DNA of 64,000 nucleotides from Roseovarius nitratireducens (GTDB lineage: Bacteria > Pseudomonadota > Alphaproteobacteria > Rhodobacterales > Rhodobacteraceae): the NCBI RefSeq assembly GCF_002925845.1, contig NZ_PDNI01000058.1, positions 62,001-126,000 on the forward strand. The letters run 5' to 3'. The notes under the pieces are model-generated. The model saw only the letters and a program-made list of their open reading frames with translations, did no database searches and was not told the origin of the DNA. The translations under genes and the position numbers were made by a program. How positions within the stretch are numbered: position 1 is the stretch's first letter; each line of letters opens with the position of its first letter. This document shows positions 46,813 to 55,451 of this stretch, piece after piece.

Positions 46813-48152
46813 TTGCGGCCCTGCGCCTTGGCGGCGTAGAGCGCGCGGTCGGCCTCTTCCAGGACGGTCTGCATGTCGGGAGCAGGATTGCCGGGACCAC
46901 TTTGCACGAGGGTGACGCCGATGCTGAGCGTGACCGGGATCGGCGCGGGCTGGCCCGGTACGGCAATGGGCGTGGCACGGACCGCGTCACACAGGCGCTC
47001 GGCTACGCGGCGGGCGCGTCCGGGCGTGGCGTCCGGCAGCGCGACCAGGAATTCCTCGCCGCCGATGCGCGCCAGCAGGTCACCCTCGCGCAGATGCGCG
47101 CCAAGCCGCTCGGTCACGGCGCAGAGCACCGCGTCGCCCGCGGCATGGCCGTGGCGGTCGTTGACCCGCTTGAAGAAATCGAGGTCGGCCAGCATCACCG
47201 CGAGGCTCTTGCGCCCGATCGTGGTCTGCGCGAGCTGGCGTTCGAGCCAGGGCAAGGCATGGCGGCGATTGTAGGCACCGGTAAGCGGATCGCGGATCGC
47301 TGCGGCCATGCCGGAGCGCAGCTTGCCGCGCAGCACCTCGATCCGGCGCTTTCGGTCGATCTGGCGGGCGATGCGCAGGGCCAGTTCCCCGCCGTCGGCG
47401 GGGGCAAGCAGGACGTCGTCGGCCCCCATGTCCAGCAGCGTTACGGCGAGCGGGGCTGCCGCGCGGTCGAGCAGGACGAGGACGGGGCACCGGCAGGTGT
47501 CGCGCGCGGCCTTGAGATCCGCCAGCAGGCGCAGTCCGGCCTCGGCCTGACCGTTGGCGATGCGTAGGAGATGCACGTCCTGCGGTCCTGGTGGGGTGGT
47601 GCTCTCGGCGGCTATGCAGGCCAGGCGATGCGGCGTGCAATCGGCCAGCAGGCTGCGCAGCGCGCGGGTCGCGGCGCGATCCGCGCCGCAGATGGCGACG
47701 CGCCCGGGCAGGACGATTTCGGCCCGCGCTTCGGCGAACCCGGTGGCATCGCCCGCCTGCGCGGCGATCTCGGTTTCGGCGTGGTGGCTGCGCAACAGGT
47801 TACGCAGCCTTGCGAGCAGCAGCGCCTCGGGGACCGGCTTGGCGAGGATGTCGTCGGCGCCCGCGCGAAGCATGGCCTGCCGCTCGGCGATGCATTCGGT
47901 GTCCTGAACCATCAGCACCGGCACGTGCGCCAGCCTTTCGACCCGGCGCAGCGCGCGCAGGAACGGCTCGGCACTCTGCCCGTCGAGGTTGGTATTGGCG
48001 AGGATCAGGTCCGGCGCGTCGTTTGCTGCGAGGCGCAGCGCCTCGCGCGGGGTAGCCGCCTGCACGACCCGGTTGGGGGTTGGCGCGAGCTTGACCTTCA
48101 ACACGATCCTGTTGGTGGCCATATTGTCTACAATGAGAACCGTGCCCGACAT
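46779..48152 (-). CDS. pleD: PleD-like diguanylate cyclase with degenerate receivers
   Basis: A 457-residue protein in the PleD layout: receiver, degenerate receiver, GGDEF. The cyclase has GGEEF as active site and an RxxD inhibitory site (REGD) eight residues before it, so c-di-GMP synthesis with feedback is likely. The first receiver is altered: position 53, the phosphorylated Asp in Caulobacter PleD, is Asn (LILANTNLDG), and the acid pocket reads VDN instead of VDD. The Lys (AKPV) is kept. Activation must therefore differ from phosphorylation-driven dimerisation. It lies opposite the DUF3572 gene, as pleD often does. Confidence 0.85.
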   Translation of the reverse strand: MSGTVLIVDNMATNRIVLKVKLAPTPNRVVQAATPREALRLAANDAPDLILANTNLDGQSAEPFLRALRRVERLAHVPVLMVQDTECIAERQAMLRAGADDILAKPVPEALLLARLRNLLRSHHAETEIAAQAGDATGFAEARAEIVLPGRVAICGADRAATRALRSLLADCTPHRLACIAAESTTPPGPQDVHLLRIANGQAEAGLRLLADLKAARDTCRCPVLVLLDRAAAPLAVTLLDMGADDVLLAPADGGELALRIARQIDRKRRIEVLRGKLRSGMAAAIRDPLTGAYNRRHALPWLERQLAQTTIGRKSLAVMLADLDFFKRVNDRHGHAAGDAVLCAVTERLGAHLREGDLLARIGGEEFLVALPDATPGRARRVAERLCDAVRATPIAVPGQPAPIPVTLSIGVTLVQSGPGNPAPDMQTVLEEADRALYAAKAQGRNQASFCARSAA

Positions 48153-48238
48153 TGCGGTTGCGCCTTCGCTCTAAGCGTTTACCTTTGGGCCACTATCGCG
48201 CCGAGTGGTTAAGAAAACCTTTCCGGGAATTAACTCAA

Positions 48239-48523
48239 ATGAACATGACGCAGGATTTCGCCGAGACGGTCGCGCTCGGGGCCTTGGGCTGGCTCGCGGG
48301 CCATGACGATCTGTTGCCGGTTTTCCTCGGGGCCACCGGGGCCTCGGAGGCCGATCTGCGCGCCCGTGCCGCCGATCCCGAGTTCTTGGGCGCGGTGCTT
48401 GATTTCCTGGCGATGGACGACGCATGGGTCGCGGCGTTCTGTGACTCGCAAGGTTTGGGCTATGACGTGCCGATGCGCGCGCGCGCCGCCCTGCCCGGCG
48501 GGGCGGAGATGAACTGGACATGA
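48239..48523 (+). CDS. DUF3572 family protein
   Basis: A 94-residue protein with the DUF3572 pattern: AETVALGALGWLAGHDDLLPVFL, a helical middle and a C-terminus around FLAMDDAWVAAFCDSQGL. Function unknown; it typically neighbours pleD in alphaproteobacteria. The ATG at 48239 has GGGAA ten bases before it; another ATG two codons later is possible. ATGA overlap with the HAD gene. Confidence 0.82.
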   Translation: MNMTQDFAETVALGALGWLAGHDDLLPVFLGATGASEADLRARAADPEFLGAVLDFLAMDDAWVAAFCDSQGLGYDVPMRARAALPGGAEMNWT

Positions 48524-49212
48524 GCCGCGCCGACGCAATCCTGTTCGACAAGGACGGAACGCTCTTCGATTTCCACGCCACGTGGAGCACGTGGGCGGGG
48601 CAGGTGATCCGCGACCTTGCAGGTGGCGAGGCAGTGGCGATGGCGCGGTTGGCCGAGGTCGCGCATTACGACCTGGCGGCGGCGCGGTTCTTGCCGACAA
48701 GCCCGATTATCGCAGGTACCAACCGCGAGGCCGCCGAATGCCTGGCCGGGGCGTTGCACGACAGGGACGTGGACGAGATCGAGATCCACCTGATGCTGAG
48801 CGCCTCCGAGGCGCCCCTGGCCCCAGCCGTGCCTCTGGCCCCTTACCTCGACGGGTTGCGCGCCCGCGGGCTGCGGCTGGGTGTGATGACCAACGACACC
48901 GAGTACGGCGCGCGCGCGCATCTGGGTACGGCAGGGGTGCTGGAGCGGTTCGATTTCATCGCGGGCTTTGATTCCGGTCACGGGGCCAAGCCCGCGCCAG
49001 GGCCGCTCCTGGCCTTCGCGCGGGCAGTCTCGGTCGCGCCCGGCCGGGTGGTAATGGTGGGCGACAGCACCCATGACCTGATCGCGGGCCGCGCGGCGGG
49101 GATGGTATGCGTGGGCGTGTTGACCGGCACGGCCGTGGCGGCCGACCTCGCCCCGTTCGCCGACGCGGTGCTGCCAGATATCGGCCACCTGCCTGGGTGG
49201 CTTCTGGCATGA
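48520..49212 (+). CDS. HAD-family phosphatase (phosphoglycolate phosphatase-like)
   Basis: A 230-residue HAD hydrolase. Motif I is FDKDGTLFD with nucleophile Asp in DxDGT form; motif II is MTND; motif III the Lys in GAKPAPGP; motif IV GDSTHDLIAGRAAG. A helical cap is inserted after motif I, as in phosphoglycolate phosphatases. Substrate not certain. It overlaps both neighbours by ATGA. Confidence 0.87.
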   Translation: MSRADAILFDKDGTLFDFHATWSTWAGQVIRDLAGGEAVAMARLAEVAHYDLAAARFLPTSPIIAGTNREAAECLAGALHDRDVDEIEIHLMLSASEAPLAPAVPLAPYLDGLRARGLRLGVMTNDTEYGARAHLGTAGVLERFDFIAGFDSGHGAKPAPGPLLAFARAVSVAPGRVVMVGDSTHDLIAGRAAGMVCVGVLTGTAVAADLAPFADAVLPDIGHLPGWLLA

Positions 49213-50090
49213 CGCGACACCCGCTGTTTGGCCTGTTTCTCGCCACCTTCGGCGCGCTGGTGCTCACGCCCGACGCGCTGTTCATGCGGCTGTCGGGCAT
49301 GGGCGGCTATCAGATGGTGGGCTGGCGCGGCCTATTGATGGGGGCGGTGATGGTGGCCCTCTGGGCGCTGACGTCGCGCCGCCGGGGCCGCGACCTGGCG
49401 CTTTTGGCGACCGGTTTCGGCCTTGCCATCGTGGCCTGCCAGTATGTCAACGCCACGCTGTTCAGCCTCGGCATCGCGCACGCGCCGGTGGCGGTGATGC
49501 TCTTGGCGGTGGCGACGGTGCCGGTCTTTGCCGCGCTGTTCGCCCGGATCATCATCGGCGAGCCGACGCGCCGCGCGACATGGGTGACGATCGTGGTGGT
49601 GCTGGGAGGCATCGCGCTGGCGGTGTTCGGCGGCGAGGGGGCGGTGACGCTGACCTCCGACACGCTGTTGGGGGCGATTGCGGGGCTCGGGGTGGCGATG
49701 GTGCTGGCGCTGAATTTCGTGATTCTGCGGGCGCGCCCCGACCTGCCGATCCCGCTGTTGATCGGGCTGGGCGCGGCGCTCGCGGGCGTGACGGGCACCG
49801 CGATCACCGGGCCTGTGGCGATGATCGACGGTGTGGTCTGGGCGATCGCGGTTTGCGGGCTGGTGATCCTGCCGGTGTCGTTCTTTTCGCTCTCGCTTGC
49901 CTCGCGCTACACCCACGCCTCGAACGTGAGCCTTCTGCTGCTGCTGGAGACGGTGCTCGGCCCGCTCTGGGTGTGGCTGGGCGTGGGGGAGGAGCCCACG
50001 CCCATGATGCTGGCGGGGGGCGCGGTGGTGGTGGTGAGCCTCGCCGTCTATCTCTGGCACACGGGCCGCCGACGGATGGCCGTCGCCTGA
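49209..50090 (+). CDS. EamA/DMT-family membrane transporter
   Basis: A 293-residue protein with ten membrane helices arranged as two EamA repeats (the second begins near TLLGAIAGLGVAMV; SNVSLLLLLETVLGPLWVWL is the usual EamA end block). Drug/metabolite exporters of this type have many possible substrates. ATGA overlap with the HAD gene fixes the start and suggests a DUF3572-HAD-EamA operon. Confidence 0.87.
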   Translation: MTRHPLFGLFLATFGALVLTPDALFMRLSGMGGYQMVGWRGLLMGAVMVALWALTSRRRGRDLALLATGFGLAIVACQYVNATLFSLGIAHAPVAVMLLAVATVPVFAALFARIIIGEPTRRATWVTIVVVLGGIALAVFGGEGAVTLTSDTLLGAIAGLGVAMVLALNFVILRARPDLPIPLLIGLGAALAGVTGTAITGPVAMIDGVVWAIAVCGLVILPVSFFSLSLASRYTHASNVSLLLLLETVLGPLWVWLGVGEEPTPMMLAGGAVVVVSLAVYLWHTGRRRMAVA

Positions 50091-50185
50091 AAGAGTGAAA
50101 ACGACAGGTTTCGTCGCAAAGCGGCATGTGGGCTGCGCGCGCGCGGTGTTTCGTTATGGAAGACGAGCACCGGGAGGGCGCGAAG

Positions 50186-51748
50186 ATGGCCGAGGATCTC
50201 AAACGCAGGAAGCGCGGTGGCGGCCGCGCGGGCAATGCCGCGCGGCGCGGCGGCGCGGTGATCGAGCAGATGCCGTGGAACCCGCCGGTGAACATCGACC
50301 GGCCGACCGAGCCGCTCGGACCCGAGGGCGTGAAGGCGATCCACGACGGTGCGATGCGCATTCTCGAGGAGATCGGCATCGAGTTCCTCAACCCCGAGGC
50401 GGTGGAGATCCTGCGCGCCTCGGGTGGCTGCAAGATCAATGGCGAGAACGTCCGCATGGGCCGCGATTTCGTCATGGAGATGATCGGGAAAGCACCCGAG
50501 AGCTGGACCATCACGCCGCGAAACCCCGACCGGCGGTTGACCATCGGTGGCAATCACCTGAACTTCGGCAACGTCTCCTCGCCGCCGAGTTACTGGGACA
50601 TGAAGATCGGGCGCAAGGTGACGGGCACCCGCGAGATGTGCCAGAACCTGTTGAAATTGAGCCAATATTTCAACTGCATCCATTTCGTCGGCGGCTACCC
50701 GGTGGAGCCGCAGGACATCCACGCGAGCATCCGGCACCTCGACGTGCTCTATGACAAGCTGACGCTGACCGACAAGGTGGCGCATGCCTATTGCCTCGGG
50801 AAGGAGCGGGTCGAGGATGTGATGGAGATGGTGCGCATCGCGGGCGGTCTCAGCCACGAGGAATTCGAGGCCACGCCGCGCATGTATACCAATATCAACT
50901 CCACCTCGCCGTTGAAGCACGACTACCCGATGCTCGACGGCTGGATGCGGCTGGCGCGGCGCGGGCAGGGGCTGGTGGTGACGCCCTTTACCCTGGCCGG
51001 GGCGATGGCGCCGGTGACGATGGCGGGGGCGGTGGCGCAATCGCTGGCGGAGGCGCTGTGCGCGGTGGTTCTGGCGCAGGTGATCCGGCCCGGCGCGCCC
51101 TGTGCGATTGGCACGTTTACCTCCAACGTGGACATGAAATCCGGCGCGCCCGCGTTCGGCACGCCCGAATACATGCGCGCGACGCAGATGACCGGGCAAC
51201 TGGCGCGGTTTTACAAGCTGCCGATGCGGGCCTCGGGTGTTTGCGCGGCCAACGTGCCCGACGGGCAGGCGATATGGGAGACCTCCAACAGCCTGTGGTC
51301 GGCGGTGCAGGCGGGGGCCAACATGGTCTATCACGCGGCTGGATGGCTGGAGGGGGGGCTGATCGCGTCCCCTGAGAAATTCGTCATGGATTGCGAGATT
51401 TTGCAGCATATTCAGCGGTATATGGACCCGATGCTAACCGCCACTGGGCCGGACGAGATCGCCATCGACGCGATCCGCGAAGTCGGCGGGCAGGGCCACT
51501 TCTTTGGCATCCAGCACACGCAGGACCGCTATACTACGGCCTTCTACGCGCCGTTCCTGAGCGACTGGCGCAATTACGAGGCGTGGGAGGCGGCGGGGGG
51601 CGTGTGGACGACCGCGCGCGCGCACCAGGTGTTCCAGGACATCATCGCGGACTTCGAGGCCCCGCCGATGGACGAGGGCATCCGCGAGGAACTGGCGGCC
51701 TTCGTGGAGCGGCGCAAGGCCGAGGGCGGTGCGCCGACGGATTTCTGA
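50186..51748 (+). CDS. Trimethylamine methyltransferase family (MttB-like, non-pyrrolysine)
   Basis: A 520-residue MttB-superfamily protein, recognisable by TEPLGPEGVKAIHDGAMRIL, the LTIGGNHLNFGNVSSPPSYWD block and the GAMAPVTMAGAVAQSLAEAL region. The frame is free of in-frame TAG, so there is no pyrrolysine and trimethylamine itself is not the expected substrate; relatives demethylate glycine betaine and other quaternary amines with a corrinoid protein. No corrinoid protein or second methyltransferase lies nearby. The ATG at 50186 has GGGAGGG before it. The N-terminal ~28 residues are strongly basic. Confidence 0.88.
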   Translation: MAEDLKRRKRGGGRAGNAARRGGAVIEQMPWNPPVNIDRPTEPLGPEGVKAIHDGAMRILEEIGIEFLNPEAVEILRASGGCKINGENVRMGRDFVMEMIGKAPESWTITPRNPDRRLTIGGNHLNFGNVSSPPSYWDMKIGRKVTGTREMCQNLLKLSQYFNCIHFVGGYPVEPQDIHASIRHLDVLYDKLTLTDKVAHAYCLGKERVEDVMEMVRIAGGLSHEEFEATPRMYTNINSTSPLKHDYPMLDGWMRLARRGQGLVVTPFTLAGAMAPVTMAGAVAQSLAEALCAVVLAQVIRPGAPCAIGTFTSNVDMKSGAPAFGTPEYMRATQMTGQLARFYKLPMRASGVCAANVPDGQAIWETSNSLWSAVQAGANMVYHAAGWLEGGLIASPEKFVMDCEILQHIQRYMDPMLTATGPDEIAIDAIREVGGQGHFFGIQHTQDRYTTAFYAPFLSDWRNYEAWEAAGGVWTTARAHQVFQDIIADFEAPPMDEGIREELAAFVERRKAEGGAPTDF

Positions 51749-51762
51749 AAAGGGGCCGAAAT

Positions 51763-51850
51763 CGGCGTCGGTAACACGTCGGTATTGCGTCGGTATTCCG
51801 GCGGTGCGTGGGGCGGCGGTCGGGGGATGGGTATTTGGGCCAAGAAGAAC
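51763..51850 (+). repeat. CGTCGGTAT repeat (copy 3) followed by GTATTTGGGCCAAGAAGAAC
   Basis: Fourteen bases after the MttB-like stop: CGTCGGTAACACGTCGGTAT and further units to about 51795, then CGGCGGTGCGTGGGG. At 51829-51850 the second repeat family (GTATTTGGGCCAAGAAGAAC) follows. This is the only place where both families sit together. Confidence 0.75.
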
Positions 51851-51874
51851 GGGGCAATTTAAGCGATCCGCGTA

Positions 51875-52585
51875 TCAGGTCGCGGGGGTGCCGAAGGCCG
51901 CGGGCTTGTTGCGGACCTTGGCGTTCGGGCCCTTGGGGTCGAGCGCGAACGAGACAGAACGCCCTTCGAGATATGCGCGCCAAGTCTTTTCGGGTCGTCG
52001 GCTGATCTGTATTCCGAACTGCCTGTACATGAGAATGCCAAGCGTCTGGACCTTGAGGCCGGTCGCGTCTTTGGAGTGTTTCTCGATGACTGTGCGGATA
52101 CACCTATCCAGATCGCACGGCTCAACCGGTCTTGATGGGACGGCGCAAGGCAGTCTTGGCGGCTCCAATTCTTCGAAGCGGCAGCAGGCCGCGCGGAACC
52201 GTTCTGCCGTCTTGCTCTCTCCTGCACCGATCACGGCTAACCCGTAACCGCGCAGGCGGGTGGCGAGGTGGGTGAAATTGTGGTCTGAACTGACGAGCAG
52301 AACCGCCTCGCACTCTCCCGAGAGCGCGCGCTCCATCGCGTCGAGGCAGATCAGCATGTCAGCGGCGTTCTTGCCGCTGCCGGAATGGACGAGGTGAACT
52401 CCCGGCGCTTCGTCCCATGCGGGCAGTTTGCAGGCGTTGCCATTGGCGCGCACGAGGTCGGGCGCGCCGTGGCGGCGGGCAAGCGCGAGGATGGCCCCGG
52501 CCTGCGTGGCGGGGATGTTGTCGGCATCGACGAAGACCGAGAGGCGCAGAGAAGTCGCAAGGCGGGTCGGCGGCAAGGTGCTCAT
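51875..52585 (-). CDS. NYN-domain (LabA/PIN-like) ribonuclease family protein
   Basis: A 236-residue protein with a NYN domain: SVFVDADNIPATQAG carries the first catalytic Asp, SGKNAADMLICLDAMERAL the second acidic group, and VLLVSSDHNFTHLATRLRGYG the third. A C-terminal OST-HTH/LOTUS-like region (GLKVQTLGILMYRQFGIQIS) is likely. Such proteins are RNA-directed nucleases or silencing factors. The start at 52585 was preferred; the frame runs to a TTG inside a repeat copy, which is not plausible. Confidence 0.8.
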   Translation of the reverse strand: MSTLPPTRLATSLRLSVFVDADNIPATQAGAILALARRHGAPDLVRANGNACKLPAWDEAPGVHLVHSGSGKNAADMLICLDAMERALSGECEAVLLVSSDHNFTHLATRLRGYGLAVIGAGESKTAERFRAACCRFEELEPPRLPCAVPSRPVEPCDLDRCIRTVIEKHSKDATGLKVQTLGILMYRQFGIQISRRPEKTWRAYLEGRSVSFALDPKGPNAKVRNKPAAFGTPAT

Positions 52586-52689
52586 CCGTGCAGCGTAGAA
52601 CGCGAAGTTGGATGGCATTCGGGCGAGAGGCGATCTTTTTCGTGGCGCGCAATCGTGACGTGTCGCGATAAGGCAGTCGTCGGCGTCGA

Positions 52690-52713
52690 GTATTTGGGCC
52701 AAGAAGAACGGGG
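52690..52713 (+). repeat. GTATTTGGGCCAAGAAGAAC repeat, copy 3
   Basis: The fourteen-base start GTATTTGGGCCAAG is shared with the copies at 42140 and 51831; the AAGAACGGGG end matches 51841-51854. Unlike the other copies, it lies upstream of the opposite-strand NYN gene. From here to about 52900 no gene was seen. Confidence 0.75.
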
Positions 52714-52911
52714 TCGGGCAGGGCCCGGCGTCTGCCCGTCATGGGGCGGATCGGTGGGGGAGACGCACCCGCTACGGCGCATGTGGGCGTCTGACGGCGA
52801 GAGGTGCCTGACGATTTTTCGGGGGCCTTGGGGGGAGGGGACTCTGAATGGCCGTTGCGCCAGGATAAAACGGCCGGATGCCGACGTGGCAATCCGTAAG
52901 GGGCCGAAACG

Positions 52912-53010
52912 GAGAAGGACCCGGTCTGCGGTATGACGGTCGCCGCGATGAGCTGGGTGCGGGACGTTACGCTACTGATCCGACTGTTGGCAGCGGTCGC
53001 TGACGTCTAA
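52912..53010 (+). pseudogene. Fragment of a CopA-type copper ATPase (YHS segment)
   Basis: The frame reads EKDPVCGMTVA, the invariant metal-binding start of the YHS domain at the N-terminus of CopA-type copper ATPases (GAETxKDPVCGMTV). The preceding GAET also fits. After about 14 residues the similarity stops and the frame runs on to a TAA at 53008. An in-frame TAA at 52897 precedes it. So a small piece of a copper ATPase gene appears to be left here, close to a cytochrome that often accompanies copper genes. Confidence 0.5.
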
Positions 53011-53024
53011 ACTGGGGCCTCGCA

Positions 53025-53591
53025 TTACGGGTGGATCATTTCCCGAAATCGATTCGGAACCTGATCGATGATCAATTCTTCTTGTTCTTCGGCATCGTGA
53101 ACGAAGGCGACGAGATCAGCCAGTTCCTCACCGGTGAGGTTGATGAAATCCCCCATTTGCTCTTCCTGCATCAGCACCATCGCTGGCGCGCCCCGCCACA
53201 TCCTGGCTGCGAATTCGAAGGCATTCATCGGGCTGGGCATATCAGCAGCATTGAAGCTTGGACCAACGTCGCCACCAATGCCATTGACCGAATGGCAGAC
53301 CACGCAGCCTTTCTCCAGAAAAACTTCGCGGCCCCGGTGCGAGCTCATCGATGGAAGAACCAAACCAACACTTTTCAAAAAGGTATTCAGCCGCAGTCGT
53401 TGTTCGTCGGTCATCTCATCCATCACATCGAAATCATGCTCGTGCTCGTGACTTCTGTGCATTTCACGCATGGTCTCAAGTGGCTCTTGGTGGCCACCAG
53501 CATGATCCCCGGCCGGATACAGTGCGGTTGGTGCAAGCGCAAAAACGACGGCGCTTGCCAACGGAAATATCGAGACTCTCCTTACAGGCAT
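53025..53591 (-). CDS. Periplasmic cytochrome c with His/Met-rich N-terminus
   Basis: A 188-residue protein. The leader (MPVRRVSIFPLASAVVFALA) is followed by a His/Met/Glu-rich stretch (EPLETMREMHRSHEHEHDF) that looks metal-binding. Then comes a class I cytochrome c core with CVVCH and likely axial Met in AADMPSPMNAF or QMGDFINLTGEEL. AAGGAGGT directly precedes the ATG, a near-perfect ribosome site. Lower G+C than its surroundings and the CopA fragment beside it suggest a transferred metal-resistance segment. Confidence 0.82.
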   Translation of the reverse strand: MPVRRVSIFPLASAVVFALAPTALYPAGDHAGGHQEPLETMREMHRSHEHEHDFDVMDEMTDEQRLRLNTFLKSVGLVLPSMSSHRGREVFLEKGCVVCHSVNGIGGDVGPSFNAADMPSPMNAFEFAARMWRGAPAMVLMQEEQMGDFINLTGEELADLVAFVHDAEEQEELIIDQVPNRFREMIHP

Positions 53592-53921
53592 ATCGACCTC
53601 CTTTGGGAGTTGAACGCATGGCTACAGTTAGCGCATCTAGCTGATCTTTTCTGTATACGCCCTCATGGCCCAAATATCTTTGACCTGAATCATTCCTGCC
53701 CTGCACTGGATTGCCATCCGGGAATCGTCGGAAAGAGATGGATAGGCCCGAGGCGCTGCCTGCCGTAATCCGCCACGAAGTCAGCAAAGTCCGCTGTCTT
53801 TGCCACCTGCCAATTGCCGCGGTTTAGACGAGGCTCGTCGTGCGAGTACTCTAAACGGACCCTGAGCCGTCCTGAACGCCCTCACCGCCACGCCGCCCGA
53901 CCACGCGCCAAGCGCTCCGCC
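53592..53921. other. 330-base gap with a partial repeat and an unidentified coding-like frame
   Basis: On the minus strand a frame without start codon runs to a TGA at 53690-53692, about 63 codons, ending DFADFVADYGRQRLGPIHLF then PTIPGWQSSAGQE. It reads like real protein and may be the tail of a lost gene, but no family could be named safely. An inverted partial match to the TTTGGGCC repeat (GGCCCAAATAT, near 53668) lies beside it. Confidence 0.4.
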
Positions 53922-54665
53922 TCACCCCGCCGCCGTCCCGTCCAGCCAGCGGCGGCAAGCGATGTCGACGGCGCGGTGCAGCAGAAGCGTGAACACCGCC
54001 AGCACGATGAGGGCGGCGAACATCAGATCAATTTTCGCGCGGCCATTGGCCAGCAGCATGAGGTAGCCAAGCCCCTTGGAGGCCCCCACCCATTCGCCGA
54101 TGATCGCGCCGATGGGGGCGTAGACCGCCGCCAGCCGCAGACCCGAGGCAAAGCCGGGCAGGGCGGCGGGCACGCGGATGTGCCACATCAACCGCGCGGG
54201 CGAGCCCCCCATCACGCGCCCGAGGTCGAGCCACGGCTGCGGGGTGCGCATCAGGGCGTCGAAGAACGACGACGTAACCGGGAAGTAGATGATCAGCAGC
54301 GCCATGGCGATCTTGGACCACAGCCCGTAGCCCAGCCATAGCGTCAGGATGGGGGCGAGGGCGAAGACCGGGATCGCCTGTGAGAACACCATCATCGGGC
54401 GGATCAGCCCGCGCGCCAGCGGCGAGGCGGCGAGGCCGATGGCCGAGAGCCCGCCCAATATCGCCCCCAGCGCCAGCCCGATCAGCACCTCGGCGATGGT
54501 GACGCCTGCGTGCCCGGCGATCAGCGCGCGGCTGTGCCACAGCGCCTCGGCCACGCGGCCCGGCCCCGGCAGGATGAAGGGCGGCAGACCCGCGAGCGTG
54601 ACAAGCGCCTGCCAGAGCGCGAGCGCCAGCGCGGTGGAGGCGGCGATGGGGATGAGCCGGCTCAT
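53922..54665 (-). CDS. ABC transporter permease, thiamine-precursor type (ThiX-like)
   Basis: A 247-residue permease of the SsuC/TauC/ThiX family with about six helices and the EAA-type loop LDLGRVMGGSPARLMWHIRVPAALPGFASGL, which contacts the ATPase. The TPP riboswitch ahead of the operon makes a thiamin precursor such as a pyrimidine the probable substrate. It overlaps the ATPase gene by ATGA. No binding protein (ThiY) follows; after the stop the sequence turns into the patchwork region. Confidence 0.85.
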   Translation of the reverse strand: MSRLIPIAASTALALALWQALVTLAGLPPFILPGPGRVAEALWHSRALIAGHAGVTIAEVLIGLALGAILGGLSAIGLAASPLARGLIRPMMVFSQAIPVFALAPILTLWLGYGLWSKIAMALLIIYFPVTSSFFDALMRTPQPWLDLGRVMGGSPARLMWHIRVPAALPGFASGLRLAAVYAPIGAIIGEWVGASKGLGYLMLLANGRAKIDLMFAALIVLAVFTLLLHRAVDIACRRWLDGTAAG

Positions 54666-55402
54666 GCCGCCGCCCCTGTGGCGCGCAGCCGGGCGAGCAG
54701 GCGGCCCTGCACTTCGAGCGTCCCGGCATCGTCCACGGGCCGGGGCACGGGGGCCGCGGGGGGCGCGACGGTCTCGAGCCCATCCGCCCCGAGGATGTGG
54801 ATGGCATGGCCCATGCGCGCGGCCTCGCCCGGATCGTGGGTGACCATGAGCACGGTGCGCCCCGAAAGGTGCTGCGCGCCCAGCTCCTGCATCTGCGCGC
54901 GGGTGCCGGCGTCGAGCGCCGAGAACGGCTCGTCGAGCAGCACGAGGGGGCGGTCCTCCATCAGCGTGCGCGCGAGCGCCACGCGCTGCCGCTGCCCGCC
55001 GGAGAGGGCGTGGGGCCGTTTGTGCGCGTGCTCTGACAGCCCGGTGCGGGCGAGGATGTCGCGGGTGCGGGCGGGATCGGCCCGCGTGCCGCGCAGCCGC
55101 GCGCCGAGGGTGACATTGCCGGTCACGTCGAGCCAGGGCAGCAGGTCGGCCCCCTGTGCCATGAGCGCCACGCGCCCGGTGACCGGCGCGCCGTCGGAGG
55201 CGGTGATGGTCCCGTCGAAGCGCGTCACCTCGTCGGTCCCCGCCACCAGCCGCAGGAGCGTGGTCTTGCCGATGCCGGAGGGGCCGAGAAGGCAGGTGAT
55301 CCGCCCCGCCGCCGCCTCGAGCCGGAGCGGGCCGAAGAGCGGCGCGCCGCCGATCGTGGCGGTGCCGTCGATGAGGAGTGCGGGCGGCGTGGCGGCTTGC
55401 AT
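54662..55402 (-). CDS. ABC transporter ATPase, thiamine-precursor type (ThiZ-like)
   Basis: A 246-residue ABC ATPase with Walker A GPSGIGKTTLL, Q loop MAQGADLLPW, signature LSGGQRQRVALARTL and Walker B PLVLLDEPFSALD; the sub-family is that of nitrate/sulfonate/pyrimidine importers. AAAGGACC lies before the ATG. First gene after the TPP riboswitch. Confidence 0.88.
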   Translation of the reverse strand: MQAATPPALLIDGTATIGGAPLFGPLRLEAAAGRITCLLGPSGIGKTTLLRLVAGTDEVTRFDGTITASDGAPVTGRVALMAQGADLLPWLDVTGNVTLGARLRGTRADPARTRDILARTGLSEHAHKRPHALSGGQRQRVALARTLMEDRPLVLLDEPFSALDAGTRAQMQELGAQHLSGRTVLMVTHDPGEAARMGHAIHILGADGLETVAPPAAPVPRPVDDAGTLEVQGRLLARLRATGAAA

Positions 55403-55451
55403 GGCCGGTCCTTTGGTTGGGCGGGGGACAGGGCAGGTCGCTTGCGCGCGT

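Noticed and set aside
50156-50185. Upstream ATG of the MttB-like gene (10 extra residues)
   Set aside because: The ATG at 50186 has a far better ribosome site and gives the usual family length.
53690-53880. Resemblance of the tail GPIHLFPTIP to the HLFP segment of SAVED (CBASS effector) domains
   Set aside because: Four to six residues only; the following residues do not fit the domain and no CBASS gene is near.
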